Below, one piece after another: positions 47,242 through 59,651 of a DNA stretch of 64,000 nt. The position numbers were made by a program, and so were the translations under genes. Source of the DNA: Physcia stellaris (Eukaryota > Ascomycota > Lecanoromycetes > Caliciales > Physciaceae); the NCBI GenBank assembly GCA_018902385.1, contig JABSSW010000041.1:392709-456708 (forward strand). The letters run 5' to 3'. The stretch's first letter is position 1. The number at the start of each line of letters is the position of its first letter. A model generated the notes under the pieces. The model was not told the DNA's origin and did not search any database. It saw only the letters and a list, made by a program, of their open reading frames with translations.

Positions 47242-49200
47242 TCAAGGATATCGTTGACGAAGACGTCGATAGTCGAACGAATCATTGCGAAAACTGAAAT
47301 GATCGAAACAAATGCAACAATCGTGATCTGAGAACGAAAATCGAAAAAACGGCGAAGACGTAGACGAAAACGTAGACGAAAACGATGCGAATGAGAATCT
47401 TGATTGCAGAAATGAGAATCTTGACTGCAGCGAAATATAGAAAATGTCTGTCATTTTGTATGACGAAAAGATCGATTTCTCTGACAGAACAAAAACAGAA
47501 TGAATCGATTTCGCAAACGTATGCTGCTGAAAACTCTTCGAATTCGAACTTTTCAGAGTTTGACTAATCGATGTCTTCTGATTGACTGCAGACAGAAAGT
47601 AAACGATGATTCGTGACTGATAAATGATAAATGAACGAGCGTCAAAACTCTGCGAAAAAAAACGACGCTTTTGATGTTGCAATAAATCAATTGATTTGAA
47701 CTTTTCACGAAACATGCGAATCAAATCATCGATTGTGAAATGAAACTTCTGAGATTTTCGAAATCATGATGAAGATGTTGCGAACGAAATTGACGAACTA
47801 ATTGTTGATGCAATCTTCACACGCTTTGATGTAAATTTGAATGTAAATAATGAAAAATGCGAACGCTTTGACGTTTCTGATGCAATTGCTGCAAAAATGA
47901 CAGATGAAATAAATGAATTTCTTGATCGTTCTGAAAATGTGACGAATCTAAATATCGAAAATTTTGTTGTTGTTGTTGATGAAATGATTAATGAAATTGT
48001 TTGTGAAATTGTTGATGAAATTTTATCTTTCTTTTTATTAAAACGAGATTTCATCGCTTTAACTATCTTCTTCGTGTGATATTGACGAATGTGCTCGTGA
48101 AATTTATTTTTCGAATCGAAAATCTTCTCGCAATGTTTGCAAATGATCTTCTTGCAAACGACGTTTTGAATATGTTGTAACAAACGAGTCAATGACGAAA
48201 AAGATGCGAAACAATTGAGACAGAAATGATATTGAAACGAAAGACGAAAAAACGAATTCGATGCGAAATCTTCGCATTTTGCAAAAGATTTCGCAAAAAA
48301 TGCAATGATCAAGACTTTTAGTCACTCGTTTAAATTCTTGACGATTTCGTTTTCGTTTTGTTGTTGTTTGTATCAAGTCAATGCAGAATCACGTAAACAA
48401 ATGTGAAACAATTGAATTAAATCGATTTCGCGATAAACGATTTGATCTCGAATGCTTTGTCAATGTTGACAAAAGATAGTCGTTTCATGATGTAAATCGA
48501 ACTTCTGAATATCGCACAGAAACGTTGAATCGAAATAATCGATATCTGAAACAACTAAAATGAATTTCGCGACTTCGAGTTGTAAGACGAACAAACATTC
48601 AAATAACTTCTGAAAATGTTTTCTTAACGATTCAAAATTTCGATTACTCGCTATTTTCAACGAGCAATGCATACATTTTGCTCTGTATTCATCATCAATG
48701 CATCTGAATTCAACGACGATCAAAAATTCTTTAATAGAATCACTTTTTGTTCAAATTCAATATTGAAAGCTCGCTAATCTGTCTTCGTATGTGCTCAGAA
48801 ATTTGACGAACGAAGCGAAAACAAAAAAAGATTTCATTTTCGACTCAAAAGTGAAAATTGTTTTCGATGAAAATTTCGTAAAAAAATTCATGACGAACGA
48901 ATTGAGAATTGTTTTGAATGAAGATTTTCGATACAAATTTATGACGTGCATTCTCGATCGAGAATAAAAAGAACGCGTCGATTTGACTTGCAAACGCGTA
49001 TGTTTTGATCAAATATCTCAAATTGTGATGAAAATGTTCGTGCAAATTCTGAAAAAGTGAGTTGTTGACGAACGAATCGATAAATCGTTTCGAACGAAAT
49101 TGAAAAAAACGCGTTAATTTGATTGACGAACGCGTATAATTCAAAATCTTTTTCGAACTGTAATGAATAGAATACTCGTGCAATCGTTAAAAAAGTTGTC
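47242..49200 (-). pseudogene. BIR-like plus C2H2 zinc-finger protein remnant of element 2
   Basis: On the minus strand, about 48810-48550 reads STYEDRLASFQY, then FRCIDDEYRAKCMHC and LRKHFQKLFECLFVLQLEVA. The Cys and His spacing is C-x2-C-x15-H-x6-C, one residue short of the usual BIR zinc site, and R..SF..W precedes it as in BIR domains. Next, at 48312-47764, come CLNCFASFSSLTRLLQHIQN and a C2H2 finger CKHCEKIFDSKNKFHEHIRQ, followed by a Ser/Thr-rich region. Then 47724-47242 has RMFREKFKSIDLLQHQKRRF. The N-terminal part (49400-48850) is unrecognised. The order from the C2H2 finger on matches element 1. Role unknown. Confidence 0.65.
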
Positions 49201-49495
49201 GAGCAAATAGATAAATAAATATTGACTCGTGCAATTATCGAAAAAATAAATATGTCGAGCAAATGATAAAAAAACGATCAATGAGATTGTACGATCTGCT
49301 GAATAGATCGTACTGATGAACAATTGATTTTGCAATTGATAAATCAAATTCTGATTTTGATTGACTGATTTGATGACATCGTTGATTGATGATGTCATTC
49401 AATTCGTGTTGTTTTTCTGACGATCATTGATGATTAAACAGACGCATACAATCAGTATACGTTTTCTGATGAGTAAAAGTGAAATTTTAGAATAA

Positions 49496-49667
49496 TGTTA
49501 CAGTCGTGCATGATAGTCGATATTCATTAAACGAAAATTCTAAAACTAGAAAAAAAATATGTACAGATGAAAATCGAAATGTCTGATGTAAAATTTGCGA
49601 ATGTCAAGATTCTAATCACGTGTTTCTTTTAGCTTTGCGACATTGTTTTCGAAACACGCTCGTAACA
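49496..49667 (-). repeat. 5' LTR of non-autonomous element 2
   Basis: TGTTACAGTCGTGCATGATA...CGCTCGTAACA, followed directly by target duplicate ATGCG. Confidence 0.9.
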
Positions 49668-49750
49668 ATGCGTATGAAAATTTATGTTATATGTTTGAAA
49701 ATGATTTAACGAAATGTTGTCGAAAACGACAATTTGTTATGAAAAAAAAC

Positions 49751-49966
49751 TGTTGAAAAAAAGAAATGCAAAATTGTTCGAACAACGAAACATAAAAATC
49801 AATAAAATTAAATTCTATTGACAAGACATAGAAACATTGATAAAACATCATGTGAAATATGCAATTTGTACATATTTACACATTTATAATCATTCTTTTA
49901 TAAAATTATTTTTGAAAACATTACGTTATATTATTTCGTACGTTTTCACGATGTGTTAATGAGTCA
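49751..49966 (+). repeat. LTR-like repeat, right copy
   Basis: 216 bp aligning to 28581-28801 with a 5-bp deletion and many G-to-A and C-to-T changes. A purine run lies directly before it, as for a plus-strand 3' LTR. No matching target duplication with the left copy was found, so the two may not be ends of one insertion. Confidence 0.65.
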
Positions 49967-50265
49967 CTTTTCTGATCGCATGTTTCAAAAAAACAAATAC
50001 GAAATTGTAAAGCGAATCAATCGAAAAGAATATTTATATAATTCGTTTCTGAATTTGACATTAAGTTTTTTTTCTTTTTCGAAATTTTTATTTGCATTTT
50101 ATTGCGTGCAATTTTTTCAAATTTGAGTCATCAATCGCAAAACAGAAATAAATTTTCGAACATTCAAAAAATGAAACAGAAAATCATTTTTGAAATGATT
50201 TCGTATCAAAATTTATTTTTTTCTAAACAAATCGATTCGCATGTCAAAATACTTCGTAAATTGAT
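49967..50265. other. AT-rich, no recognisable feature
   Basis: RIP-like sequence between two elements. A plus frame beginning at 50102 runs into the next LTR and is not meaningful. Confidence 0.5.
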
Positions 50266-50419
50266 TGTTGAAATAAACTCATCATTAAAAACAATGTCAA
50301 AACGTTATTTTGTTATAAATTAACGTGCAAATTCTGTACAATAATTCATATTCATCACATATACGATAAATAATATTATCATGAATAATAAACACGTTGC
50401 ATTTTATATATTTGTAACA
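50266..50419 (+). repeat. 5' LTR of the plus-strand copia element
   Basis: 154 bp, same length as the 3' LTR; roughly nine transitions separate them, four at CpT and five at CpA by hand count. Confidence 0.92.
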
Positions 50420-52928
50420 AATTATGAATTCGACAATGTTTGTCAAATATCATTCGAATCGATTTATATTATTTTACAACGTTCAAACGTTGATTTCATG
50501 CATCGATCGAGAAATTTTTGATTGATTAAACGACGATCAAATTCGAAAACATCAAATTGAATTCACAACGAGTTTATCGTCATTTAATGTCGTCAATAAA
50601 ATGCATATTGTTTACTTTAACGATCGTCATTTAGTTTTTCAAAAATTCAAAAAATCAACATCGACGTCGATCGATGAAAACGTCATTTATCGTTCAAACG
50701 AACGTCAAATTCGAATGCACGATCGATCATTCGATCTCGATGAAAACGTTTTCAAAAAACACGAAATTTCACATACACGATTCAATGAACTCGTCATTGT
50801 TTCGAATTGATGTTTCGAATTCATCTGTTACGAAATGAGAAAAAAAAAACAAATACGACATGAAATTTACACGTTTTACACGATTTCACGAATCACATAC
50901 GTTTTTTTTTTTTTTTCATTTATACGATTCAAATTTTCAAATTCAAACATCACAATAATTACGTCAAACATCATTCACAATTTTGTCGTTTTCATTTCAA
51001 AATCAAAACAGTATTTCAATTGAAAAATCGACGTCAAAAACGATTTTCGAATCAATCATGTTGAATGAACAATCAATTTATCAATAAAATCAATGTTTAT
51101 CGTCGAATTTTTACACAACAAAAATATCGATTGAAATTTTATCGATGCAAAAACGAAAATCAAATTCACGAATTTCATTATCGTCGTCGAAAAACACGAA
51201 CGAAATTTGAATAAAATTCTATTTTATTTGTTTAATGTAATGAACATCAATCATCGTTTTTTTATCATTGTCATAACGAATTCAACATCATTGATTTATT
51301 GAACAAAAATAGCAAAACGTTTCAAGAAAAATATTCTCGTTTTTTTCGTCGATATCATTTTCGATTTCATTGATCGATTTGTTATTTTAACGAACGTCGA
51401 ATTTTACATCAAAATCGTTGAATCATTACACAATCAATTGATCATCGAAAACGTTGATTCGAAATTCATTGTTGACGTATTTTGTCAAAATATTTTGTTG
51501 TTCAAAATGCACAAATTAATTCATTTCAATTATTTCGTGATTCGTCAACGTGACGAATGAATTTTCGAAAACACAAATCTCATCGAAATCGAATTTTTTT
51601 TTTGAATTTCGTTAAAATCATCATCGATACGATAGCAAAATTAAATTCAATTGCATTGATCGTTGATCGTTTCGAAAAATTTAAACGTATTCGTTTCAAT
51701 ACATCAAAATTTGAATACATCGATTTTTTTTGCATTAATCAAAAATGCATAAACAACGATTTCATCAAACATGATTTTGAAAAATATTATTATAATCATT
51801 CAAAAAGCGTTTTCAAAAAATAAATTGATAAAAACGTGTTTGATCATTCATACGACAAAATTCTGAAAAAAGTTCAAAATTCACAATAACAATCAACGTC
51901 GTTGATTGAATTTTGAAAACAAATTTTGTTTATTAATTTTTCAATCAACGATATGTTGTAATACACAAATTCGAACGTCAATATTCACGTGTGCAAAAAT
52001 CGAAATTTTATACATTTTTTCATGTTTTACATCGAGCATGTTGTAATTGCAAACAAAATTCGTTTCATTGTTGAAAAAAAAAAATCAAATTATTGTTCGT
52101 TTTTTTTTACAACAATACAAATGATTAATTCATTGATTTGTCAATTTTTTACATGTCAAATTCGTCAACAAATTTGCTGTCAATATCAACATTCGAAAAA
52201 CAAAACGTTTATTGAAATATTGAAAATCATATTTTCAAACATCAAAACAAATTAATCGAATATGTTTCTTTGCAAAACAACGAATTATACGTTTTGAAAT
52301 TGCAATTACATCAAATGATTGTATTATCAACAACATTATCATTGTCGTTTATCGTATGATATCGAAATTTGAATTACATGAATTTTTTTTTATTACGTCA
52401 ATATTTAAAAAAATTGAATCATTTTTATCAAAACGATTGCAAAAATAATCATTGCGATATTTGCAAACTAGTCAAAACAAAAAAAAATCGAATAAAAAAA
52501 ATATTCATCATGTCGAAAAAACGTTTCATATTATTCACATTGATTTAATATCAATAACGATCGAAAATTTTGAAAATGAACGTTATTACATCAATATCAT
52601 TCATAACAAATTACGTTGAACGAAAATATACATCGTCAAAAACAAACACGAATGATTACAATGTTTTATCAAATACATCAATTGAATCAAACGTCAATTC
52701 GATGTTGACGTCAAAATCGTACGTACAAATTATGACAACGAATTTCGCAACACGCAATTAATCAATTATTTTAACAATCAAAACATTGAATTCAATTCAA
52801 TTTCAACAAATGTTCAAAACGTCAATGATGTAATCGAAACATATCAACGCATTTTCATCATCATAATCAAAACAACGTTATTGACGAAAAACATATCGAA
52901 TTTTTTGTGATCAAACATCACACATGCA

Positions 52929-54862
52929 ATGACGTATATCAAAAATCGACGTTCAATTTCGTATTTGAAAAATCAATCATCGTTCGAAAATATTTACGAA
53001 CAATTTTCGAAATTGACGAACATGTATTCATTCGAATTAATCGTTTACGTCGTTATTAACAAAAAAATCAAAAATCATTTGAAATCGAATATCGAAAAAA
53101 AAATTTTCATCGAATATGACGATAACATCATTTATCGAATTTACATATCGATTAATCAGAAAATCGAACGCGTCAAAAATTTCGATATTAATAATTACAA
53201 ATCAACATTAAAAATTGACATCGAATTCGATAAAAATTTTATCGAATCAATTGTTGATTCAACAATGATGAATTTTTTTGTTATTCACATTGAATTCATT
53301 GCAAAAAAACAAAAAATTCAATTTCAAATTTTTCAAAACATTGAAATTCGATCACATATCAAAATCAAATTTTCAAATATCATTATACAAAAATCAATGA
53401 CGTCACAACAACAAAAAAATTTTCAAAAAATTTTACAAAAATACGTTACAATGCGCTCAAACAGAAAAACAATTCGAATAAATTTTTTTATGAATTTTAT
53501 CGTTTACAATGTCATAATTTTTGTCAATTTCACGATGTTTCATTTAACAATGCGTGAATTGTTCGCGAATTGAAATTCAAATTCAAATGATTTAGTTGTT
53601 TTGTTCGACAACATTGTTGATTTTTAATCAATTTCAATTACAAACGTTGAGTTTGATACAATCAATTTCGTTTCATTGTTGATCGATTACGTCGAAAACA
53701 TCGACGTTTTCTCGTTTGAAAAATTTATAACAATGTTGACGATCGACGAGAAAAAATCAAATAATTACAACGACGTTACACGAAATTTTCATTTTTCACA
53801 ATGATTAAAAGCAATGAAAAAAACTCGATTTTTTATCGAAAAATCATATTTGAAATTTAGTAAATTTCACGTTCGATGAAAAAAAAATCGTTGAACGATA
53901 AATGAATTTACAAATTCAAACGCAATGTCGATGACGTTGTAATACGATACAAAATTAAATAATACGTCAAAAAATTTTTACAACAATACGATATTGATTT
54001 TGATCAAGTTTTTGTTTTCGTCGTCAAATCAATAATTTTTCGAATTTTATTCGTCGTTGTCGTTTTTTTGAATTTGAAAATTGAACAAATGAACGTGAAA
54101 ATTGCGTTTTTATACGAATTCATTGATTCAAATATTTACGTTAAATATTTTATTGAATGTGACAATGACAAAATTATTTGCAAATTGAACAAAACATTGT
54201 ATGATTTGAAACAATCATTCAAATTATGATATAAACGTTTGTTCGAATTTTTTTTACAAAAATTAATTTTCAGTTTTTTCGACGCGAATCAAAACATATT
54301 CGTCACGAATGTTGATTTCAAAAATTTTATCATTATTACATGAATCGATAATATCAAAATCATTATTTTCAATAAAATCATGATTAATAAAACAAAAACA
54401 AAATTCAATAACGTTTTCGATATGATTGATTTTGAATCAATAAATTTTTATTTTGATATGATTATTTTCAAAAATCGCGAAATGCACATAATTCGTTTTA
54501 AATAAAAAACATATATTCAACGCGTCGTTAAAAAATTCGATTTACAAAATGCGAAATCAATTCGAACATTCATGAAAAAATCATTTGATTTAATTTTCAA
54601 CGTTAATCAAATTATCGATCAAAATATCAAACAATATCAAACAATGATAAATTCAATCATGTTTGCAATGATAAAAATCAAATCAAATGTAACGAATGCG
54701 ATTTTCATAATCAATCGATTTGTTCAAAATTTCAATTTTAATCATATCAAAACAATCAAACGTGTTATAATTTATTTCAATTTCACGATCGATTTTTGCA
54801 TAATTTACGACGATAATTTCAACAAAAAATTAAACATCGAAACATATTGCGATGCAAATTGA
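52929..54862 (+). pseudogene. copia polyprotein remnant: integrase end, RT, RNase H start
   Basis: Frame 52929-53573 has SYLKNQSSFENIYEQFSKL and IYRIYISINQKIERVKNFDI, typical of the copia integrase C-terminus. At about 54185-54245 is KLNKTLYDLKQSFKL then a stop and YKRLFEFFL, equivalent to the RT motif LYGLKQSPRLW. Near 54340 T-stop-IDNIKII stands where YVDD-type catalytic residues would be. Frame 54572-54862 has IKQYQTMINSIMFAMIK and NFNKKLNIETYCDAN, the start of RNase H. Many stops; inactive. Confidence 0.8.
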
Positions 54863-55348
54863 ATTCGTGACAAATTTTTCAAAAAATTCATCGAAATATA
54901 TTTGTTTTTATTAAACGACGATTCGATAAATTGAATGTCAAAATTTTAATTCATCGTGATCACGTTTATTTGCGTCGTCGAATATATAATCATATTATTC
55001 GTCGTCAAAAAAATTATTTGATTCAAACAATTATTCGTCAATTTACGAATTCAAAATCAATCGAACAATTACGTCAAAATATTGATAAATATTAACAATC
55101 AAAACGTCAAAACATTCAATGAAAATTCGATATATCATGATCGCATCAAACACGTCGATATCGTATATTATTATGTAAAAAACGAAATTAAAAAAAAATC
55201 GCATTGAATTCAAATACATAACGATCGACATCATGTTAATCGATAATTTCATTAAATTTTTATTTTCGTTCAAATATCAACGATTTATCGACATGTTCGA
55301 AATGAATTAAACATCATGATTTTATATTTTTGCAAATTCAAAAAAAAA

Positions 55349-55502
55349 TGTTGAAATAAATTCATTATCAAAAACAATGTCAAAACGTTATTTTGTTATA
55401 AATTAGCGTGCAAATTCTGTACAATAATTCATATTCATCATATGTACGATAGATAATATTATCATGAATAATAAACACGTTGCATTTTACATATCTGTAA
55501 CA
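55349..55502 (+). repeat. 3' LTR of the plus-strand copia element
   Basis: 154 bp, TGTTGAAATAAATTC...ATCTGTAACA, followed by TTGAT. Confidence 0.92.
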
Positions 55503-55938
55503 TTGATCAATTCATTCGAATTCGAAATCTTTGTAACAAATTCAACAATGCATAATCGCGATAATCTGTATTATTTTCGCGAAACACAGAACTTTTTTGA
55601 GATTTGTGAAAAAATTCTTTTTTTTTTTATTTTCTAATTCGTTTTGTAATTTCTTCGCGTTTTTCATCGTTTTTATTTCGTTCAAATGTCGTTATTATTG
55701 AGTTGATCGAAGTCGAAAAAGACTGACTGTACAGCTGAATAGATTTCTGACTGTATATTTGATTTTGAAAAAGTTGAATCAATTGTGAAACATGAATTGA
55801 AAACAGTCGTTGAAATATTTCGAACTCATTGATGATTGATTAATTGTTTAATCACGTTATTATTTCAATCAACATTCGAACGTCAATTTCGTACGAAATA
55901 TGAAAAGATTTCGCAAATTTGTTTCGTTAAGATGACGT
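55503..55938. other. AT-rich, no recognisable feature
   Basis: Sequence between the copia target duplicate and the gypsy LTR. No frame or motif. Confidence 0.5.
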
Positions 55939-56098
55939 TGAAGAATTCAGATAATAGAAACAACAAAAAAGTCGATATTACGATAGAGCACAATTGAATG
56001 ATAAAGATGATTAATTTGCTAATTACGATCAGAAATCAAATATGCATTTTGATGACTAATTAGCGATTATATCGATCATAACATCTGCAGATTTTACA
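55939..56098 (-). repeat. 3' LTR of the minus-strand gypsy-like element
   Basis: 160 bp matching 1198-1360. On the minus strand it begins TGTAAAATCTGCAG and is preceded by a purine run AAAAGAAAATAA, the expected polypurine tract. Confidence 0.85.
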
Positions 56099-56609
56099 TT
56101 ATTTTCTTTTAGATTCTTTGATTTTTTAGTCAGATTTTTTGATTTTTCGTCATTTGTCATAGCGTTTCTATTTGTCGTCATGATTTCAACTTTTTTCAAA
56201 TGATTGTTTCGATCGTAAATTTTGCATTCAATCAAAAAAAACTGAAAATCGAAAGTAGAAAATATCGAGAAAATTGAACAAAATTTGAGCGATTTGATAT
56301 TTTGTTGTAATTTGTCATAACATTGTTTTTGTCGTCATCGTAATAAAAAATAAAAAAGAAAATCGAGAAAATTGCGAAAATAATTGTTCAAAAATTGAAT
56401 CGAATGTGAACGATTTGATGTTTTGCTGTAATGCATTTCTTTTTTGAAAAATAAATCAAAATAGACGAAAAAATGAACTCAATGATTTCGATCGTAATGC
56501 GTTCTTTTTGAAAAATATGTCAAAATAAACGAAAACAAATTAAAAAAATCGAAAATAAATCATCAAGAGAAAAAGAAAGCATGATTTTTGTCATAACGAA
56601 CGATCAAAA

Positions 56610-57152
56610 TTAGTTTTTCAAAACGATGTCAAAATTTTGAATTTTCGACTTTGAAAATAAAAAATCGTGATTTTCAACTCGTACAATAATTTTTTTGCTT
56701 TTTTTCGATTTCGTTGTTCTTTTTTTCTTTGCTAATTTTGAAAGTTTTTCTGTGTTCATTTCTAAATCATCTAGATACGTTTTGAAAATGTTATTTTTCG
56801 TTTTCAACGAACGATTTTGTCGTTTCAACTTTTCAACTCGTGTACGAAAAATTCTTGTCGATTTCAATCATAATGCGAATTGTTTTTTATTGACAATTTC
56901 GTTAACGATTTGTTTTTAAATCAATTTCACAACTTTGTTTTCAATCGTTAGTCGAGTTTTTTTCATTTTGAACATAAATTTGTCGATTTTACAAACAATA
57001 AATTGATAAATCAAATTGACACGCGTTTTTTCGTTGATTTTTTTGTTTTCGAATGTCTTTGCGATTTTTCGAAATTTTTTCGTAAAAAGATTTTTGTTTT
57101 GTTTTAATTGTCTCATACGTCTTTTTTTGATTTCAATTTTTGTTCGAAACAA
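56610..57152 (-). pseudogene. lysine-rich coiled-coil ORF remnant downstream of integrase
   Basis: Frame 56867-56610 reads FRTRVEKLKRQNRSLKTKNN, then LDDLEMNTEKLSKLAKKKRT, with heptad-like spacing; frame 57152-56916 has similar charged helices (RRMRQLKQNKNLFTKKFRKI). It lies after the integrase, where most Ty3/gypsy elements have only a short tail. No domain recognised. Confidence 0.4.
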
Positions 57153-59651
57153 ATTTGATTCGCGAATTCTATTTTTGAAAAACGCAAAATCGAATTGATC
57201 AAAACTTTTTAAACGTTTATTCGATCACATAAATTCGTTGTTGTTTTTTTTGAATATCAAATGATAGTATTTTTCGAACAAAACATCTTTAAAATTTCAA
57301 ACGTATGAAATTATGATTTATCGTTTTTTAATCGTAAATGACGCGTCGTTGTCTAATTTCAATAATTTTTTCTCGTTAAATTTATTTTTCATGAAAACGT
57401 TTTTCGTGACGTGTTTATATTTTTGTTTTTGTTTTGTTGTCGTTTTTCTTTTTTTTTTTTTTTTTTTTTGTTCGATTCAACAATTTTTGTTGTCGATTTT
57501 TTTCTAACACTCATCGTTTGTTTTTGAAATTTCTGAAAAAATCTTCTTTGTGTATCGAGAAAACTTCTTCGTGTTTTTTGCAATTTTTTTCGTGTTTTTT
57601 GCAGTTTTTTTCGTGTTCATTGTTCATTGTTTTGTTGTTTTTTTTTGCTTTTTCTGTTTTTTTTTATTTTTATTCTTTTTCTTTGCAATCTTTTTTTGTT
57701 TTTTGTATTCATTGTTTGCATAGATGTTTTCTGCAAATTGATTGAAAATATGAATTATAATAAAATGAATAAAGAAAAAATGTGCGAATTTCTCGTCGTA
57801 ATGTGTTTTTCAATCGAATAGTGAAATTGAATTGAATAAAAATGATTTCGAAAATGAAAAATTTGATAATTCGTTCATGATATTTTTGTCGATCGCAAAG
57901 TTTTGTAATTTTGTAAAATTGAAATGTTTTTGAAATTAAAATTTGAATTGAATGAAACAAACGATTTTACAAAATGAAATCTAATTTGAAAAATTTTGAA
58001 TCGAAAAACGTATCGTGAAAAATTTGAATTGCGCAATAATAATGAAAATATTGAAAAAATGAATACGACGAAAATAATCATATCGTCGCGAAAAAAATTC
58101 GCGAAATTGTTATCGTTTTGCGTGCATTTCGTTTCGCTCAAATATGTCATTTTGTTATAAATGATTATTTTTGTCATTTGCGTTTTCAGATTTGAGCAAT
58201 CTGTAATTGATTGTTCTATTTTGATATTTCAGATTTTACATTTTTCAAAATGAAAATTTAACGTCATCGTGTCTTGAACGAAATGAGAAAATTCTTTATT
58301 CTATTTTTTTCGAATTTTTTTCGAAATTTTTTCTTTCGAAACAAAAGTCGAAAAACAGTGCATCGTAAATATCAATAAATAATAATTTCTGTGAAGTTTT
58401 TCAATAATGTCGATGATAATCGTTTGTTATAAATGATAATTCGTTTCGCGCAATTGTGAAATTTTATTATTTGATTTATTCATTGAAATTCATAATTTGA
58501 ACACAATTTTTTGAATTTTGTGATTCACATTTTGTCTGAAAATAATGCTAATTAAAATTTTTCAAATGTTATTTTACGACAGACGTTTTTGAATTGAAAA
58601 ATTTCGTTAAATTTCGATTTTTATAATGATTTGTGTGATAATATTTTGAAAATTTCTAAATTTCGAACTAAATGAATGTTGAAAAAAACACTCGTTCGTT
58701 AAAATATTATCGTCGATTATTTTCGAACACATTTTCAACGATTGTAAATTGAATAATGTAAATTATTGTTATGTTAACGTTTTTCAATATTTTTTTAATG
58801 CATTATGCGATTTCAATTTCGCTCGATTTTTGATTATTGACGAATTAATTGTTGAAAATTTACGATTTTTTTCATATCGCGTCATCAATTTCATTTCGTT
58901 TCGTTTTTATAATTATCGATTGAAATATTAGATGACACATTTCATCACTTTTTGTCGATTTTTTTCGTTTTTTTCTTTTCATCGAAGTTTTGATCGCTCG
59001 TTTACAATTTTGTTTTTTTAATTTTGATTTTGTTTCGATATCATTGTTTCACGTTCTGTCGAATCTGTTGATTTATTTCTGTTATCGATTTTCAATTTTG
59101 ATTTGAATTTTTATGTTTTTTTCTTTCGATTTATAATTTGACATCGTTTATCGAATATCGTTTTTTGATTTTTTCGATATACATTTTTTTCAATCAGAAA
59201 TTCTTTTCGTGTTGTGTCAATTTGTGAACGATATACGAATTTTTTCATTTTGTTTTCAATTTATGCGAATGTTGTTTTTTTTGCGTTAAACGTTTGAATT
59301 TTATCAAACATTTCGTCGTAATTGAATTTTTCGACGTTTTTTTTTTTTTTTTTTAATCAACATTTTTTTTGAATAAATCGTTTTTTCATTGCTGTGTCGC
59401 GTAATTCATTCAATTTAAATAATCGTTGTTCAAACGCATACTTTTCAATAATTAATTTTTTTTTCAATATTTGAAAAAGAAACTTTTTTAAATGAACATT
59501 TTTTATCATTTTTATTCGCAATGAATCTTCATAAAATGCGTTTTCGATAAAATATTTAAATTGATAATCGAATAATTTTTCGTTGAAAAAACTCGTATAT
59601 ACGAATTAGTTTGATGTTGATTGCATTCACAACGTTGAATAATAACAAATT

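Larger units (their letters stand above)
46997..49667 (-). mobile_element. non-autonomous LTR retroelement with BIR-like and C2H2 ORF, element 2
   Basis: Two 172-bp LTRs (46997-47168 and 49496-49667) start TGTTACAG and end CGTAACA. A perfect target duplication ATGCG lies at 46992-46996 and 49668-49672. On the minus strand a purine tract AGAGAGAAAAAAATAA abuts the 3' LTR (left). The 2671-bp element has no polymerase or integrase. It encodes a damaged protein with a BIR-like region and C2H2 fingers. LTR differences are nearly all at CpT. Confidence 0.88.
50266..55502 (+). mobile_element. second copia-like LTR retrotransposon, plus strand
   Basis: Two 154-bp LTRs (50266-50419 and 55349-55502), TGTTGAAATAAA...TGTAACA, with a perfect target duplication TTGAT (50261-50265 and 55503-55507). 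Nine poly-A residues precede the 3' LTR as a polypurine tract. Just inside the 5' LTR is AATTATGAATTCGACAATG, like the copia element on the minus strand. Copia integrase/RT remnants lie at 52.9-54.9 kb. Length 5237 bp. Confidence 0.92.

Noticed and set aside
28581-49966. Centromere-like AT-rich satellite
   Set aside because: The region resolves into identifiable, nested retroelements with target duplications, not higher-order tandem satellite; centromere function cannot be judged from sequence.
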